64,000 nt of DNA, taken from assembly GCA_903832325.1 (NCBI GenBank), contig CAILBC010000026.1:124001-188000 (forward strand). The letters are read 5' to 3'. The translations under genes and the position numbers were made by a program. This document shows, piece by piece, positions 53,358 to 62,051 of this stretch. The stretch's first letter is position 1, and every line of letters starts with the position of its first letter. The stretch is from an uncultured Sphingomonadales bacterium (GTDB lineage Bacteria > Pseudomonadota > Alphaproteobacteria > Sphingomonadales > Sphingomonadaceae). Below the pieces are notes generated by a model. The model ran no database searches. It was not told the origin of the DNA and was given only the letters and a program-made list of their open reading frames with translations.

Positions 53358-55400
53358 ATGAGAAACGTCGTGTCTGTGGCAACCCAGTCTGTGGCTGGCC
53401 TGTCTGTGGCTCGCTTGTCTTTGGCTGGTGCCTTGGCCGTGCTGATCGGTTCATCCGCCGCGTCGGCAGAAGCCCCTTCGGCGGGCGCGCAATGGCCATC
53501 CTATGGCGGCAATGCCTGGTTTCAGCGCTATTCGCCGTCGGATCAGATCAACAAGACGACGATTTCCGGGCTGGACGTGGTGTGGAAGCGGCCAACGGTC
53601 GACCCGTCGATCACCGCGAAATTCCCCGATCTTCAGGCATCGAATTACAATCGCGGCACCCCGATCATGGTCGATGGCGTGCTCTATGTGGCTGACGCGC
53701 TGGGCATTGTCGAAGCGTTCGATGGCAAGACCGGCAAGACGCTGTGGGTGCAAAAACCGACGCCGTTCAGCATGAAAGAGGCGGCGGGCCAGGGCACCCG
53801 GGGCGTTGCCTTCTGGGCAGCGGGGACGGATCGGCGGATCATCTCGCAACGCGGCAATTTCATGTATGCCACCCATGCCGACAGTGGCGAACCGGTGGCC
53901 GAATTCGGGGACCAGGGCAAAGTCTTCGTGCGCTGGCCGACATCCGATCCGATCAATTATCGCACCTCCAGCGGGCCGATCATCGCCAATGACGTGATTA
54001 TCATCGGTGGCGTGGGCGGATCGGTGGATGGCGGCGGCACCGGCGATCTGGGCAGCCACAAGGAGGCGGTGCCCGAAAACATCCGCGGCTATGATGTGCG
54101 CACCGGGCACTTGCTGTGGACATTCCACATCATTCCCGACGAAGGCCAGCCGGGGCACGAAACCTGGGGCAAGGATTCGTGGCGCATTGTCGGCGACATG
54201 GGCGCCTGGGCACCGTTGAGCGCGGATGAGGCGATGGGCCTTGTCTATGTGCCGCTTACTGCCCCGACACTGTCCTATTTCGGCGGGCACCGGCCGGGGG
54301 ACAACACCTGGTCATCCAGCCTGGTGGCGCTCGATACGCGCACCGGCAAGCTGGCCTGGGGCAAGCAGCTCGTCCATCATGACTTGTGGGATTATGATGT
54401 CGCCTCGCCCCCGGTGCTGGCAGATGTGAAAGTGAAGGGTGCGCTGGTCAAGGCGGTGATCCAGGTCAACAAGACCGGCAATGTCTTTGTGTTCGACCGC
54501 AAGACCGGCGCTCCGGTCTGGCCGATCGAGGAACGGCCGGTGCCCAAATCGACCGTGCCAGGCGAAGCGGCATCGCCCACCCAGCCGTTTTCGGTGCAGT
54601 TTCCGCCGATCGACGAACAGGGCATCACCGATGCCGATCTGGCCGATTTCACTCCCGCGATCAAAGCGGAAGCACGCGACCTGGTCAGCCACTATGTCAC
54701 CGGGCCGATCTATACCCCGCCATCGCTGATCGATATCGGCGCGGGGAAACTGGGCACGCTGGAGGCGCCGGGGGTGTGGGGCGCGGGGAACTGGAACAGC
54801 GGCGCGTTCGATCCGGAAACGGGCGTGTTCTATGCGGTTTCGCGCAATCTTCCCGATGTGTTCGGCCTGTACAAGACCGGCAGCGACGCGACGATCGAAT
54901 ATGCCGTGACCAACCCCAGGGATATTCTGACCGGCGCCGGGTTCAAGCCGGGGTTGCCATCGCCGGTCTATCTGAAATCCGGGTTGCCGGTGCTGAAACC
55001 GCCTTATGGCCGGGTCAGCGCCTATGACATCGGCGCGGGCAAGCGGCTGTGGACCGCGCCCAATGGCGATGATCCCAAAGTGCGCGACAATCCTGCGCTG
55101 AAGGGGGTGAAACTGCCGCCGCTGCTGGGCAATACCGGGCGCGGCGCGCCGCTGGTGACCCGGTCGCTGCTGTTTCTGGCCGATGCCAGCGATGCGGTTT
55201 CAGGGGGCAACGGCGTGCACGATCAGGCAAAGCTGCGCGCCTATGACAAGGCAAGCGGCGATGTGGTCTGGCAACACGATCTGCCCGCCGGAGCGACCGG
55301 CGCGCCGATGACGTTCATGGCGGACGGGCGCCAATATATCATCGTGCCGGTGGGCGCGGCGGGCCATACCGATGGCTGGGTCGCCTTTGCGCTGAAATGA
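53358..55400 (+). CDS. PQQ-dependent quinoprotein dehydrogenase, periplasmic
   Basis: 680 residues from ATG 53358 with GGAGA 7 bases upstream. A signal peptide (MRNVVSVATQSVAGLSVARL, then a hydrophobic core to SSAASAEAP) is followed by an eight-bladed propeller with repeated Trp motifs, for example VDGVLYVADALGIVEAFDGK and NTWSSSLVALDTRTGKLAWG, and DLWDYDVASPPVLADV. This resembles the soluble part of glucose/quinate-type quinoprotein dehydrogenases; the membrane segments are absent. The substrate is unknown. The stop overlaps a cytochrome c gene in ATGA, its evident electron acceptor. Confidence 0.87.
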   Translation: MRNVVSVATQSVAGLSVARLSLAGALAVLIGSSAASAEAPSAGAQWPSYGGNAWFQRYSPSDQINKTTISGLDVVWKRPTVDPSITAKFPDLQASNYNRGTPIMVDGVLYVADALGIVEAFDGKTGKTLWVQKPTPFSMKEAAGQGTRGVAFWAAGTDRRIISQRGNFMYATHADSGEPVAEFGDQGKVFVRWPTSDPINYRTSSGPIIANDVIIIGGVGGSVDGGGTGDLGSHKEAVPENIRGYDVRTGHLLWTFHIIPDEGQPGHETWGKDSWRIVGDMGAWAPLSADEAMGLVYVPLTAPTLSYFGGHRPGDNTWSSSLVALDTRTGKLAWGKQLVHHDLWDYDVASPPVLADVKVKGALVKAVIQVNKTGNVFVFDRKTGAPVWPIEERPVPKSTVPGEAASPTQPFSVQFPPIDEQGITDADLADFTPAIKAEARDLVSHYVTGPIYTPPSLIDIGAGKLGTLEAPGVWGAGNWNSGAFDPETGVFYAVSRNLPDVFGLYKTGSDATIEYAVTNPRDILTGAGFKPGLPSPVYLKSGLPVLKPPYGRVSAYDIGAGKRLWTAPNGDDPKVRDNPALKGVKLPPLLGNTGRGAPLVTRSLLFLADASDAVSGGNGVHDQAKLRAYDKASGDVVWQHDLPAGATGAPMTFMADGRQYIIVPVGAAGHTDGWVAFALK

Positions 55401-55816
55401 GGGGCGGGCGCGCGCCAGCCTGGGCCTGCTTTGTGCTGGCCGCGCTGGGCCTGGCGATGCGCGCCGTGGCGGCCGAGGCGCCGCCCACGGTTTCCACCCC
55501 CGAGCAAATTCAGGCGGGTGCGGTGCTCTATGCGCAGAAATGCACCGGCTGCCACAGCCCGTCACTGGGCGAAGGCGGCCATGGTCCGGCGCTGAAGGGC
55601 GACTATTTCCGCAGCACCTGGGGCGGGCAATCGGCGCGAAAGCTGTATGGCATGGTGATCAGCACGATGCCCGCCGACAATCCCGGATCGCTGTCGCCGG
55701 CGGACGCGCTGGCGCTGGTGGCGTTCATTCTCAACAGCAATGGCTTTCCGGCGGGTGGCACTTCGCTGGGCGAACCGGCCGATCTGCAGGATGTCATGAT
55801 CGCGGCAGAAGGCTGA
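55397..55816 (+). CDS. Cytochrome c partner of the quinoprotein
   Basis: 139 residues. A signal peptide (GRAPAWACFVLAALGLAMRA, then VAAEAP) is followed by one heme c site CTGCH at 49-53 and a likely axial Met92 in ISTMPADNPG. Short class I fold, periplasmic. It is translationally coupled to the quinoprotein and probably carries its electrons to the respiratory chain. Confidence 0.92.
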   Translation: MRGGRAPAWACFVLAALGLAMRAVAAEAPPTVSTPEQIQAGAVLYAQKCTGCHSPSLGEGGHGPALKGDYFRSTWGGQSARKLYGMVISTMPADNPGSLSPADALALVAFILNSNGFPAGGTSLGEPADLQDVMIAAEG

Positions 55817-55926
55817 AGCTTTTGCGGATTCGCCCGCAAAGGGGGCCGGCAACCTTCGGGTTTGTAACATCACCGTCTTGAAATTGTCGTAATTGCATTG
55901 GCTTGCGATCCGTTGCGGAGGCTGTC

Positions 55927-56613
55927 TTGCATTGTCTGCTGATTGAGGATGATCCGGTGATTTCGGGCCATATCGTCCAGGGCCTGCAATCGGCGGGCAT
56001 CACCACCACCTGCGCAGGGTCGGTGGCCGAAGGGCTGGCGCGCGGACGCGACGGCGATTTCGACAGCGTGGTGCTCGATCGGCTGCTGCCCGATGGCAAT
56101 GGCATCGATCTGCTGCGGTCATGGCGGCGCAACGGGCCGGTGCCCCCGGTGCTGATGCTCAGCGCGCTGGGCTCGGTGAAAGACCGGATCGAAGGGCTGG
56201 AAGCCGGCGCCGACGATTATCTGGCCAAACCATTCCACATGGCCGAGCTGGTGGCGCGGGTGAACGCGATTGCGCGGCGCATGCCGGTCCGCGGCGGGGC
56301 AGAGATGGCGGTGCGCAGCGTGGGGCGGCTGCGGCTCGATCCCAGCCGCCACGCTGCCTGTTTTGGCGATGGGTCGGTCGAATTGAATCGCAAGCTCTAT
56401 TCGCTGCTGGCGAATCTGATGCTCCATGCCGATCGGCTGGTCACGCGCGACATGCTGCTGGAACAAGTATGGGGCTACAGCTTCAGCCCCGGCACCAACA
56501 TCGTGGAAAGCAACATGAGCCGGCTGCGATCGCGGCTGCAGGAATTGAACATCGATCCGATTTTGACGCGCCGGGGTGAAGGATACACACTGATGTCGGG
56601 CGCGTGCCGGTGA
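55927..56613 (+). CDS. OmpR-family response regulator
   Basis: 228 residues from a TTG at 55927 (HCLLIEDDPVISGH), with GCGGAGG 5 bases upstream; a further TTG at 55903 is weaker. Receiver domain: acidic EDD at 7-9, phosphoryl acceptor Asp51 in VVLDRLLPDGNG, Lys101 in AKPF. The winged helix output domain ends with VESNMSRLRSRL and GEGYTLMSG. It is followed 22 bp later by its kinase. It lies just after the quinoprotein/cytochrome pair, which it may regulate. Confidence 0.93.
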   Translation: MHCLLIEDDPVISGHIVQGLQSAGITTTCAGSVAEGLARGRDGDFDSVVLDRLLPDGNGIDLLRSWRRNGPVPPVLMLSALGSVKDRIEGLEAGADDYLAKPFHMAELVARVNAIARRMPVRGGAEMAVRSVGRLRLDPSRHAACFGDGSVELNRKLYSLLANLMLHADRLVTRDMLLEQVWGYSFSPGTNIVESNMSRLRSRLQELNIDPILTRRGEGYTLMSGACR

Positions 56614-56635
56614 TCGCCGGATCGCGGGTCTGACC

Positions 56636-58024
56636 ATGGTTTTGCGCCAGACGGCCGATATCCGCGCCCGCTGGCCGGGGGCGGGGCGGATTTTCTTTCT
56701 GTTTGGCGGGCTGTTTGTGCTGGCCATGGTGCTGATGGGCACGCTGGTGTTTGTGGTGGCCGAACGCACGGTGGCGCTGCGCATCGATGGCGATCTGATC
56801 CATCACGAAGGCAAATTCCTGCGCGATGCGGCCGGCCACCCCAACAGCAGCGCGGCCGTGGTGGCGCGAATCCGCGACTGGCAGGCGCGCAAGATCACCA
56901 GCGAGCGGACATACAGCCTGTTTGCCCCCGATGGCCGGCAAGTGGCGGGGCGGCTGAACCTGCGACCCAGGCCCGGGCTGTCGGATGTGCTGTTTCTGGG
57001 CGGCGGGCGCACCTGGCAGCGCGGCCGCGCGCTGGCCACGCGCCTGCCCGATGGATCGCTGTTCGTGATCGTGCAGCACAGCGAGGCAGAGGCCGGCCTG
57101 CGCGCACTGTTGCCGGGGATGGTGCTGGCGATGTTTGTGGCGGCGCTGGCGGCGGGGCTGGGCGCGACCTGGTTCTTTGCGCACCTGACTGCGCGGCGCC
57201 TGGCGGCGACCGGGGCCACCGCCGATGCCATTGCCGCGGCGGGCGATCTGGCGCGGCGCGTGCCGATGGCCGGGCTGGACGGGATGTTTGCGCGCCAGGC
57301 CGAAAGCCTGAACCGCATGCTCGACCGGATGGAGGGGCTGGTGCAGACCCAGCGCCATTTCGCCAGCGCGCTGGCGCACGATCTGCGCACCCCGCTGACC
57401 CGCCTGCGCGCGCAGTTGACCGCGGCCCCCACCACCTCGCTGGCGGGTGACGAGGCGCGGCTGCGCGATGTGATCGATGCGGCAGAACGCGAATGCGCCG
57501 GCGTCATCGCGATTTTCGATGCGCTGCTGCGGCTGGCCGAAATCGAAAGCGGACGGCACGGTGGCGCGCTGGGCCGGATGGCGCTCGATGGCCTGGTCGA
57601 GGATGTGGCCGAAACGATGGAGCCGGTGATTGCCGATGCCGGTGGCACATTGGTGACCGGGCCGATCGAGGCGGCCGAAATCGATGGCGATCCCGGGCTG
57701 ATCACGCAATTGCTGGTCAATCTGTTGCAGAACGTGGCGGTGCACACGCCGGCGGGCACGTGCGCGCGGCTGTCGCTGCGGCGCCAGGCGGATGATGTGG
57801 TGCTGTTGCTGCAGGATGATGGCCCCGGCCTGCCGCAGGGCGATGGCGCGCGCGTGCTGCGCCCGTTCGAACGCGGGCAGGGCACGGCGGATCGGCGCGG
57901 CAGCGGGCTGGGGCTTTCGATTGCGCAGGCGATCGTGCGGTTTCACAACGGGCGGCTCGATCTGGGTGATGGCGGGCCCGGGCTTGCCGTGCGCATCGCC
58001 TTTCCGGTCAGCGCGCCGGCCTGA
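56636..58024 (+). CDS. Sensor histidine kinase
   Basis: 462 residues. Two membrane segments (about 20-42 and 160-184) bracket a ~115-residue periplasmic domain. A HAMP-like stretch leads to the H-box ALAHDLRTPLTRLR with His248. ATPase motifs are N-box NLLQNVAVHTPAG (with Val in place of the usual Ala), G1 DDGPGLPQG and G2 GSGLGLSIAQAI. The linker RLPDGSLFVIVQHSE is typical of QseC/EnvZ-like kinases. It pairs with the regulator at 55927; the stimulus is unknown. Confidence 0.92.
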   Translation: MVLRQTADIRARWPGAGRIFFLFGGLFVLAMVLMGTLVFVVAERTVALRIDGDLIHHEGKFLRDAAGHPNSSAAVVARIRDWQARKITSERTYSLFAPDGRQVAGRLNLRPRPGLSDVLFLGGGRTWQRGRALATRLPDGSLFVIVQHSEAEAGLRALLPGMVLAMFVAALAAGLGATWFFAHLTARRLAATGATADAIAAAGDLARRVPMAGLDGMFARQAESLNRMLDRMEGLVQTQRHFASALAHDLRTPLTRLRAQLTAAPTTSLAGDEARLRDVIDAAERECAGVIAIFDALLRLAEIESGRHGGALGRMALDGLVEDVAETMEPVIADAGGTLVTGPIEAAEIDGDPGLITQLLVNLLQNVAVHTPAGTCARLSLRRQADDVVLLLQDDGPGLPQGDGARVLRPFERGQGTADRRGSGLGLSIAQAIVRFHNGRLDLGDGGPGLAVRIAFPVSAPA

Positions 58025-58050
58025 TCGAAGCGCTCCCGGCCAATAGCCCT

Positions 58051-58093
58051 GCCCTGATTGATGGGCCCTGATTGATGGGCCCTGCTTGATTGG
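58051..58093. repeat. 14-bp unit repeated three times after the kinase gene
   Basis: GCCCTGATTGATGG twice exactly (58051, 58065), then GCCCTGCTTGATTGG. Confidence 0.85.
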
Positions 58094-58125
58094 CCCCGCC
58101 CCTCAGGCGGTGGGCCCGCGCGGGG

Positions 58126-58170
58126 GTGTCCGGCGCCGGAATTTCGCGTGCCATCGCGGGCGCCGGACAC
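58126..58170. other. Large hairpin (perfect 12-bp arms)
   Basis: GTGTCCGGCGCC at 58126-58137 and GGCGCCGGACAC at 58159-58170 enclose a 21-nt loop. No T-run follows, so it is not a classic terminator; it may stop or stabilise the two-component transcript. Confidence 0.55.
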
Positions 58171-58389
58171 CACTCCCCAACTCCTCCCCGGCGGGCCGGA
58201 GCTTTCCAGGGAATACCTCCGCGCCCGATTCCTGCCATGGCTGCCCTGAATTCGCCCGAAATTCTATATTTGCAATGTGGCCCGGATGGGGGGGTGGCGC
58301 GCGGCGCTTGTCACCGCGCTGTCATGGCCGGGCCATAGCGGCATGGCCTTTGGCGCGGCCGCCGGCCGCGCGATCAGGAATTTTCGACC

Positions 58390-59178
58390 ATGGCCCAGCT
58401 GTTTGCCCCGATTCTGCGCCGCGCTGCCATCCTGGCGGGCGCCGCGCTGCTTTCGCTTGCCCCACTTGCTCCGGCACCGGCACAGGCTGATCCGGTCCCG
58501 CCCGGGGCAACGGGCGCTGCGCCCGATATGGCCGCGTCAAAGCCTGCAAAAGTGCTGCACTGGCTCGATCCGCAGGCCTTTGCCCCCGATCGCGTGCTCG
58601 CACCGCCGCCCGCGCCGGGATCGATCGAACAAGTGGCCGAAATGGCCGAAGTGCGCGCCCTTGCCACTACCACCCCGCTCGCGCGTCGCGCCCAGGCCAC
58701 CGCCGATGCTGCCGAAGAATCGCCGGATGCGTTCGATGCGGTGACCGGCCACAATCTGGCCACGCTGCCGGCGACGGCGCATCTGCTGGCGCTGATCGAG
58801 GGCGAAGTGGAAATTGCCGCCGACACCGCCAAGCGCCATTTTCACCGCCTGCGCCCTTATGCCGTCGATCCCGCATTGCCCTTTTGCGGGCATGACAAAC
58901 CGGGCAGCAAGGGCGCCGACCGGTCCTATCCCAGCGGGCATGCCACGTTCGGCTGGTCGATGGCCTGGGTCCTGGCCGATCTGATGCCCGATCGCGCCCC
59001 GGCGATTTTCGCGCGCGCGGCAGACTATGGCTACTCGCGGCAAATCTGCGCGGCACATTTCCCCAGCGATATCGAGGCGGGCCACGTGCTGGGCGTGCTG
59101 GCGGCGCGCGCGCTGCTCGCCGATCCGCGGCTGGCGGCGGATATCGCGGCAGCGCGTGCGGAACTGGCGAAACCCTGA
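58390..59178 (+). CDS. Class A non-specific acid phosphatase (PAP2 family)
   Basis: 262 residues, secreted: the signal peptide runs to about APAQA-D34. The full PAP2 signature KX6RP...PSGH...SRX5HX3D is present: Lys148-Arg155-Pro156 (KRHFHRLRP), PSGH at 181-184 within RSYPSGHATFGW, and Ser216-Arg217...His223...Asp227 (SRQICAAHFPSD). Periplasmic PhoN-like enzymes release phosphate from organic monophosphates. The start MAQLFAPILRRAAILAGAAL is well placed. It is followed 49 bp later by a LOG-family gene. Confidence 0.92.
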   Translation: MAQLFAPILRRAAILAGAALLSLAPLAPAPAQADPVPPGATGAAPDMAASKPAKVLHWLDPQAFAPDRVLAPPPAPGSIEQVAEMAEVRALATTTPLARRAQATADAAEESPDAFDAVTGHNLATLPATAHLLALIEGEVEIAADTAKRHFHRLRPYAVDPALPFCGHDKPGSKGADRSYPSGHATFGWSMAWVLADLMPDRAPAIFARAADYGYSRQICAAHFPSDIEAGHVLGVLAARALLADPRLAADIAAARAELAKP

Positions 59179-59227
59179 TCGCCTTTTCCCCTCTTGCCCC
59201 GCGCGGGCAGGGCGGCGACAAGGGGGC

Positions 59228-60124
59228 ATGACTGACACGCCAGAGCCCGCCGCCGATCCTGCCGACCTTTCCGCACGGCGGTTCTATCGCGCCGAGCAAG
59301 AGGTGGGCTTTGCCGAGAGCCATCCGCGCCTTTCGCCGCAGCAGCAGGACCCGGCCTATGAGCTGGCGTTTCGCGATACCGATTTTCTGCTGCGGCAGGA
59401 ATTGCGCCCGGTGCGGTTTCAGCTGGAATTGCTGAAGCCCGAAATGCTGCTGGACGAGGCGGGGATTGCCTCCACGCTGGTGGTCTATGGCTCGGCGCGC
59501 ATCCCTTCGCCCGATGCCGCGCAGGGGCTGATCGATGCGGCCACAACGCCGCACGCGCGAAAAGTGGCCGAACGGCTGGCGGCCAAGGCGCCGTATTACG
59601 AACAGGCGCGGCGGCTGGCGCGGCTGGCGGCCGATGCCAATGTGGTGGAGCGGGGGCGGCGGCATTTCGTGGTCTGTTCGGGCGGCGGCCCGTCGATCAT
59701 GGAGGCGGCCAACCGCGGCGCGCGCGAAGGCGGCGCCGATACCGTAGGGCTGAACATCACGCTGCGCCACGAACAGGAACCCAATCCCTTTGTCACCCCG
59801 CACTTGTCGTTCCAGTTCCACTATTTCGCGTTGCGCAAAATGCATTTCCTGCTGCGCGCGCGCGCCGTGGCGGTGTTTCCCGGCGGATTCGGCACGTTCG
59901 ACGAATTTTTCGAGCTGCTGACCCTGATCCAGACGGGCAAGATGAAGCCCATCCCCATCCTGCTGTTCGGCGGCGATTATTGGGACCGCGTGATCAATTT
60001 TCACGCCATCGCCGAAGAAGGCCTGATCAACCCCGAAGACCTGGACTTGTTCCACCGCGTGGAAACCGCCGAAGAAGGCTGGGCCCGGATCGTGGATTTC
60101 TATGCGCTGGAGACGGGGGATTGA
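59228..60124 (+). CDS. LOG-family (Lonely Guy) nucleotide phosphoribohydrolase-like protein
   Basis: 298 residues from ATG 59228 (MTDTPEPAADPADL). The Rossmann-like LOG fold carries the signature PGGFGTFDEFFE and the nucleotide-binding SGGGPSIMEAANRGA. Characterised members cut ribose-phosphate from AMP or cytokinin nucleotides; the older name is lysine decarboxylase-like. The N-terminal ~95 residues and the insertion after GARIPSPDAAQG make it longer than minimal LOGs (about 190). It is the last gene before the AT-rich segment. Confidence 0.88.
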   Translation: MTDTPEPAADPADLSARRFYRAEQEVGFAESHPRLSPQQQDPAYELAFRDTDFLLRQELRPVRFQLELLKPEMLLDEAGIASTLVVYGSARIPSPDAAQGLIDAATTPHARKVAERLAAKAPYYEQARRLARLAADANVVERGRRHFVVCSGGGPSIMEAANRGAREGGADTVGLNITLRHEQEPNPFVTPHLSFQFHYFALRKMHFLLRARAVAVFPGGFGTFDEFFELLTLIQTGKMKPIPILLFGGDYWDRVINFHAIAEEGLINPEDLDLFHRVETAEEGWARIVDFYALETGD

Positions 60125-60451
60125 GGGGGGTGGGTTGGCCAGTGGCGCCGCCACAACGGACATTCAATCGGCAGTCCGAGCCTCTCGTCAGCTGCCGCCC
60201 ATTTACGAAATCGGCATGCGTGACCTTCTACCCCCGCCTTCTTCCCGGCCTTGAGCCGGGAACCCGCTGTTTCCTTGGCATAATTGGGTATTGTTTCACC
60301 GGAACTCCAGAACTCGCAAATTACCTAGAATAAGCTTCATTGCGCATTAATTGCGCCCGGTGTATGCGATCCATTGTCAAGAGAGATTCGGTTTATGCTT
60401 GACATCGTGCCTAGGCCTGCACTTTTTGCCGGGACGCACGGGGAGATTGAC
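60125..60451. other. Left edge of AT-richer segment; no clear gene
   Basis: 327 bases between the LOG gene and the small ORF. A REP-like palindrome lies at 60241. After about 60270 the base composition becomes distinctly more AT-rich than the rest of the window. I see no gene or attachment site that I can support. Confidence 0.5.
60241..60266. repeat. Degenerate REP-like palindrome
   Basis: CTTCCCGGCCTTGAGCCGGG resembles the elements at 29852 and 29911 (CACCCCGGRCTTGAYCCGGG), with the same CTTGA core and pairing arms. It marks the left boundary of the AT-richer segment. Confidence 0.6.
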
Positions 60452-60637
60452 ATGTTGGAACAGCACGAGCAGCGGTACGCGCAGCATACAGTGCGTGCTA
60501 CCGTGTCGAGTGGCAACGCGCGCATATCGAGCGATGCAGAAATGCTAGTTAAAAATCCTGCTCCCGATGCATCGCCCCCATCGACACCGACGGGTACGTG
60601 TCACACTTTTACGCTCAGTAGCGCCAGCAGATTCTAA
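60452..60637 (+). CDS. Small unknown ORF (61 residues) in the AT-rich segment
   Basis: Start ATG 60452 follows GGGGAGA at a good distance; ATG 60395 is an alternative. The product begins MLEQHEQRYAQHTVRATVSS and ends with a Pro/Thr-rich part and GTCHTFTLSSASRF, with a single Cys. No family is recognised. The stop is directly adjacent to the stop of the convergent GYHR gene (no gap). A real small protein is plausible because of the ribosome site, but nothing else supports it. Confidence 0.4.
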   Translation: MLEQHEQRYAQHTVRATVSSGNARISSDAEMLVKNPAPDASPPSTPTGTCHTFTLSSASRF

Positions 60638-61468
60638 TTACTCGTCGTACATTCCGTATTCTGCCCAACTAACATGCAGAATGCGGGTTGTAGCCCGTAG
60701 CGTAACCGGCTGAGCCTTTCCGCGTGAAAAATGCGCCATCGTTGGCGGGTTTGCCGATTCGAGAAGATCGATTGGGAAAGTTGTCCCGTCAGTTTTTATA
60801 CCTGCGGCTGCCGCATCCGGAACGTCACGAAAAATGCATGGTATGTGGGTGGCTCCTTGAATGGCGGCGCCGTAGGTGCGGTGGTATCCGTTGTGGAGAT
60901 AGCACCGGCCATTATAGCGGACCACATGAACCCACGGCAGCGATAGGCCTATAGCCATCCCAAATACTCCGGGCGCTATCATACCCTGGGCTTGCATGTT
61001 GACGTTAAGGCTTCGCGCTTTGATCACGATCGATTGGGGCAATTGCTGACTTTGGAGTGGCTCTTCGGTCGGCTGGTCAGGAAGGCAAACTTTAAGTAGC
61101 TCGTCAATCGAAGGCGGTGCGCTGAACGTGCCGCAATGATGGCCGCTACGTGGCCCATCGACCACGAATTGATACGCCAGAAGTGGTGCGATTTCGATCA
61201 TTCGGAATTCTGGTGGCGGATTCATGGAGAAGTTTTGGGGCCAACCCTGCATCATATTCGCCAAGTGGGGAGTTGCTTCCTGTGGAAGATCGAGAATTTC
61301 CGGATTTCCCGCGCGCTCGGTCGAAGTACCGAGACGATTTTTTGCTTCTAGCCACTCGGCTTCCAGAATCTGGTCGGAAGGGTCTGGGGCGATGCACGCC
61401 GTTTTCAAATGCAACAGTGCCTGTTCTCGGGGCATAAATCCAACAAGGGAAAGTCCGGCAGTCGGCAT
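60638..61468 (-). CDS. Unknown protein with ParB-like GYHR motif
   Basis: 276 residues from ATG 61468 (a GTG at 61471 is also possible). The C-terminal half contains SLPWVHVVRYNGRCYLHNGY then HRTYGAAIQGATHIPCIF. The x-NG-x-YL-x-GYHR-xxA-xxxG-xxxIP pattern recalls the ParB/sulfiredoxin-like fold, where the H/R pair binds nucleotide; this is inference. The N-terminal half has no known features. Codon use and GC content are visibly lower than neighbours, so it was probably acquired. No mobility gene accompanies it. Confidence 0.6.
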   Translation of the reverse strand: MPTAGLSLVGFMPREQALLHLKTACIAPDPSDQILEAEWLEAKNRLGTSTERAGNPEILDLPQEATPHLANMMQGWPQNFSMNPPPEFRMIEIAPLLAYQFVVDGPRSGHHCGTFSAPPSIDELLKVCLPDQPTEEPLQSQQLPQSIVIKARSLNVNMQAQGMIAPGVFGMAIGLSLPWVHVVRYNGRCYLHNGYHRTYGAAIQGATHIPCIFRDVPDAAAAGIKTDGTTFPIDLLESANPPTMAHFSRGKAQPVTLRATTRILHVSWAEYGMYDE

Positions 61469-62051
61469 CACTTCGTCCCGCTATTTGCTAAATCAGATCG
61501 ACTAACTGCAAAAATGTTGATCCGGTCTGATCTTCGAACCGGCTCCGGCGCACGGTCATTACGCTCCTAGCCGAAAGTGTCTAGCCGTTAACGCCAGCCG
61601 TTGAGAACAAGCTGTGGAACCGTTGCCGCATTTTCGATAAATTGCCGCTATTAGCGTGCCGCGACGGTGAGGCCGCAAAAACCTGTGCCGGGTTGATATC
61701 GGCGATGCATTAGCATCGGGCACACTCAACGCTAGATCGTCATTCGCTCAGCGACTGCAACCATTTTCCGCTGAGTGATTTTTATATGCTGTCGGTGATC
61801 AACTATCCCTGCGTGTTCGAAGTCATGCATGGCCATCTTTGCTCTTAACCGGCATCGGAACAGGGAATATTTCAAAATATACAGAAATATCTTTATTTTT
61901 CAGAGGTATTTGTCGGACAGAGTGGAATTCTGCGGACATAATACTTATTTGCCATCACCTGGGATGCCGTTTAGGCGTTCGCAATCGGGCGGTAAAGGGG
62001 AGGCTGTCGGTCTCGAAATGAGCGGTAGTGCAAGGTAGTCATGCGCGCCAG
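61469..62051. other. AT-rich gene-free stretch
   Basis: 583 bases between the GYHR gene and the M48 gene, strongly AT-rich around 61840-61940 (for example AAATATACAGAAATATCTTT). An open frame of 69 codons at 61829 has no start signal or resemblance to a known protein and is rejected. The promoter of the GYHR gene should lie at the left end. The boundary back to host composition is near 61990-62030. Confidence 0.55.

Larger units (their letters stand above)
58025..58389. other. Gene-free spacer with tandem repeats and a hairpin
   Basis: 365 bases between the kinase and the phosphatase gene. It holds a 14-bp tandem repeat (58051) and a 12-bp perfect inverted repeat (58126/58159), annotated separately. 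The remainder, 58171-58389, must contain the phosphatase promoter; I see no further structure and no gene. Confidence 0.6.

Noticed and set aside
58126..58170. Perfect inverted repeat as a rho-independent terminator
   Set aside because: The stem is good but no T-run follows on either strand and the loop is long.
60395..60637. The small Cys-containing ORF as a lasso-peptide or other RiPP precursor
   Set aside because: No Asp/Glu at the expected lasso ring position, no cyclase, protease or radical enzyme nearby, and the neighbour is not a known modifying enzyme.
61510..61565. T-arm-like GGTTCGAAGATCAG on the minus strand as a tRNA fragment or attachment site
   Set aside because: No acceptor or anticodon stem can be drawn around it and there is no integrase.
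61829..62038. 69-codon frame in the AT-rich stretch
   Set aside because: No ribosome site, no recognisable sequence, and it runs across the compositional boundary.
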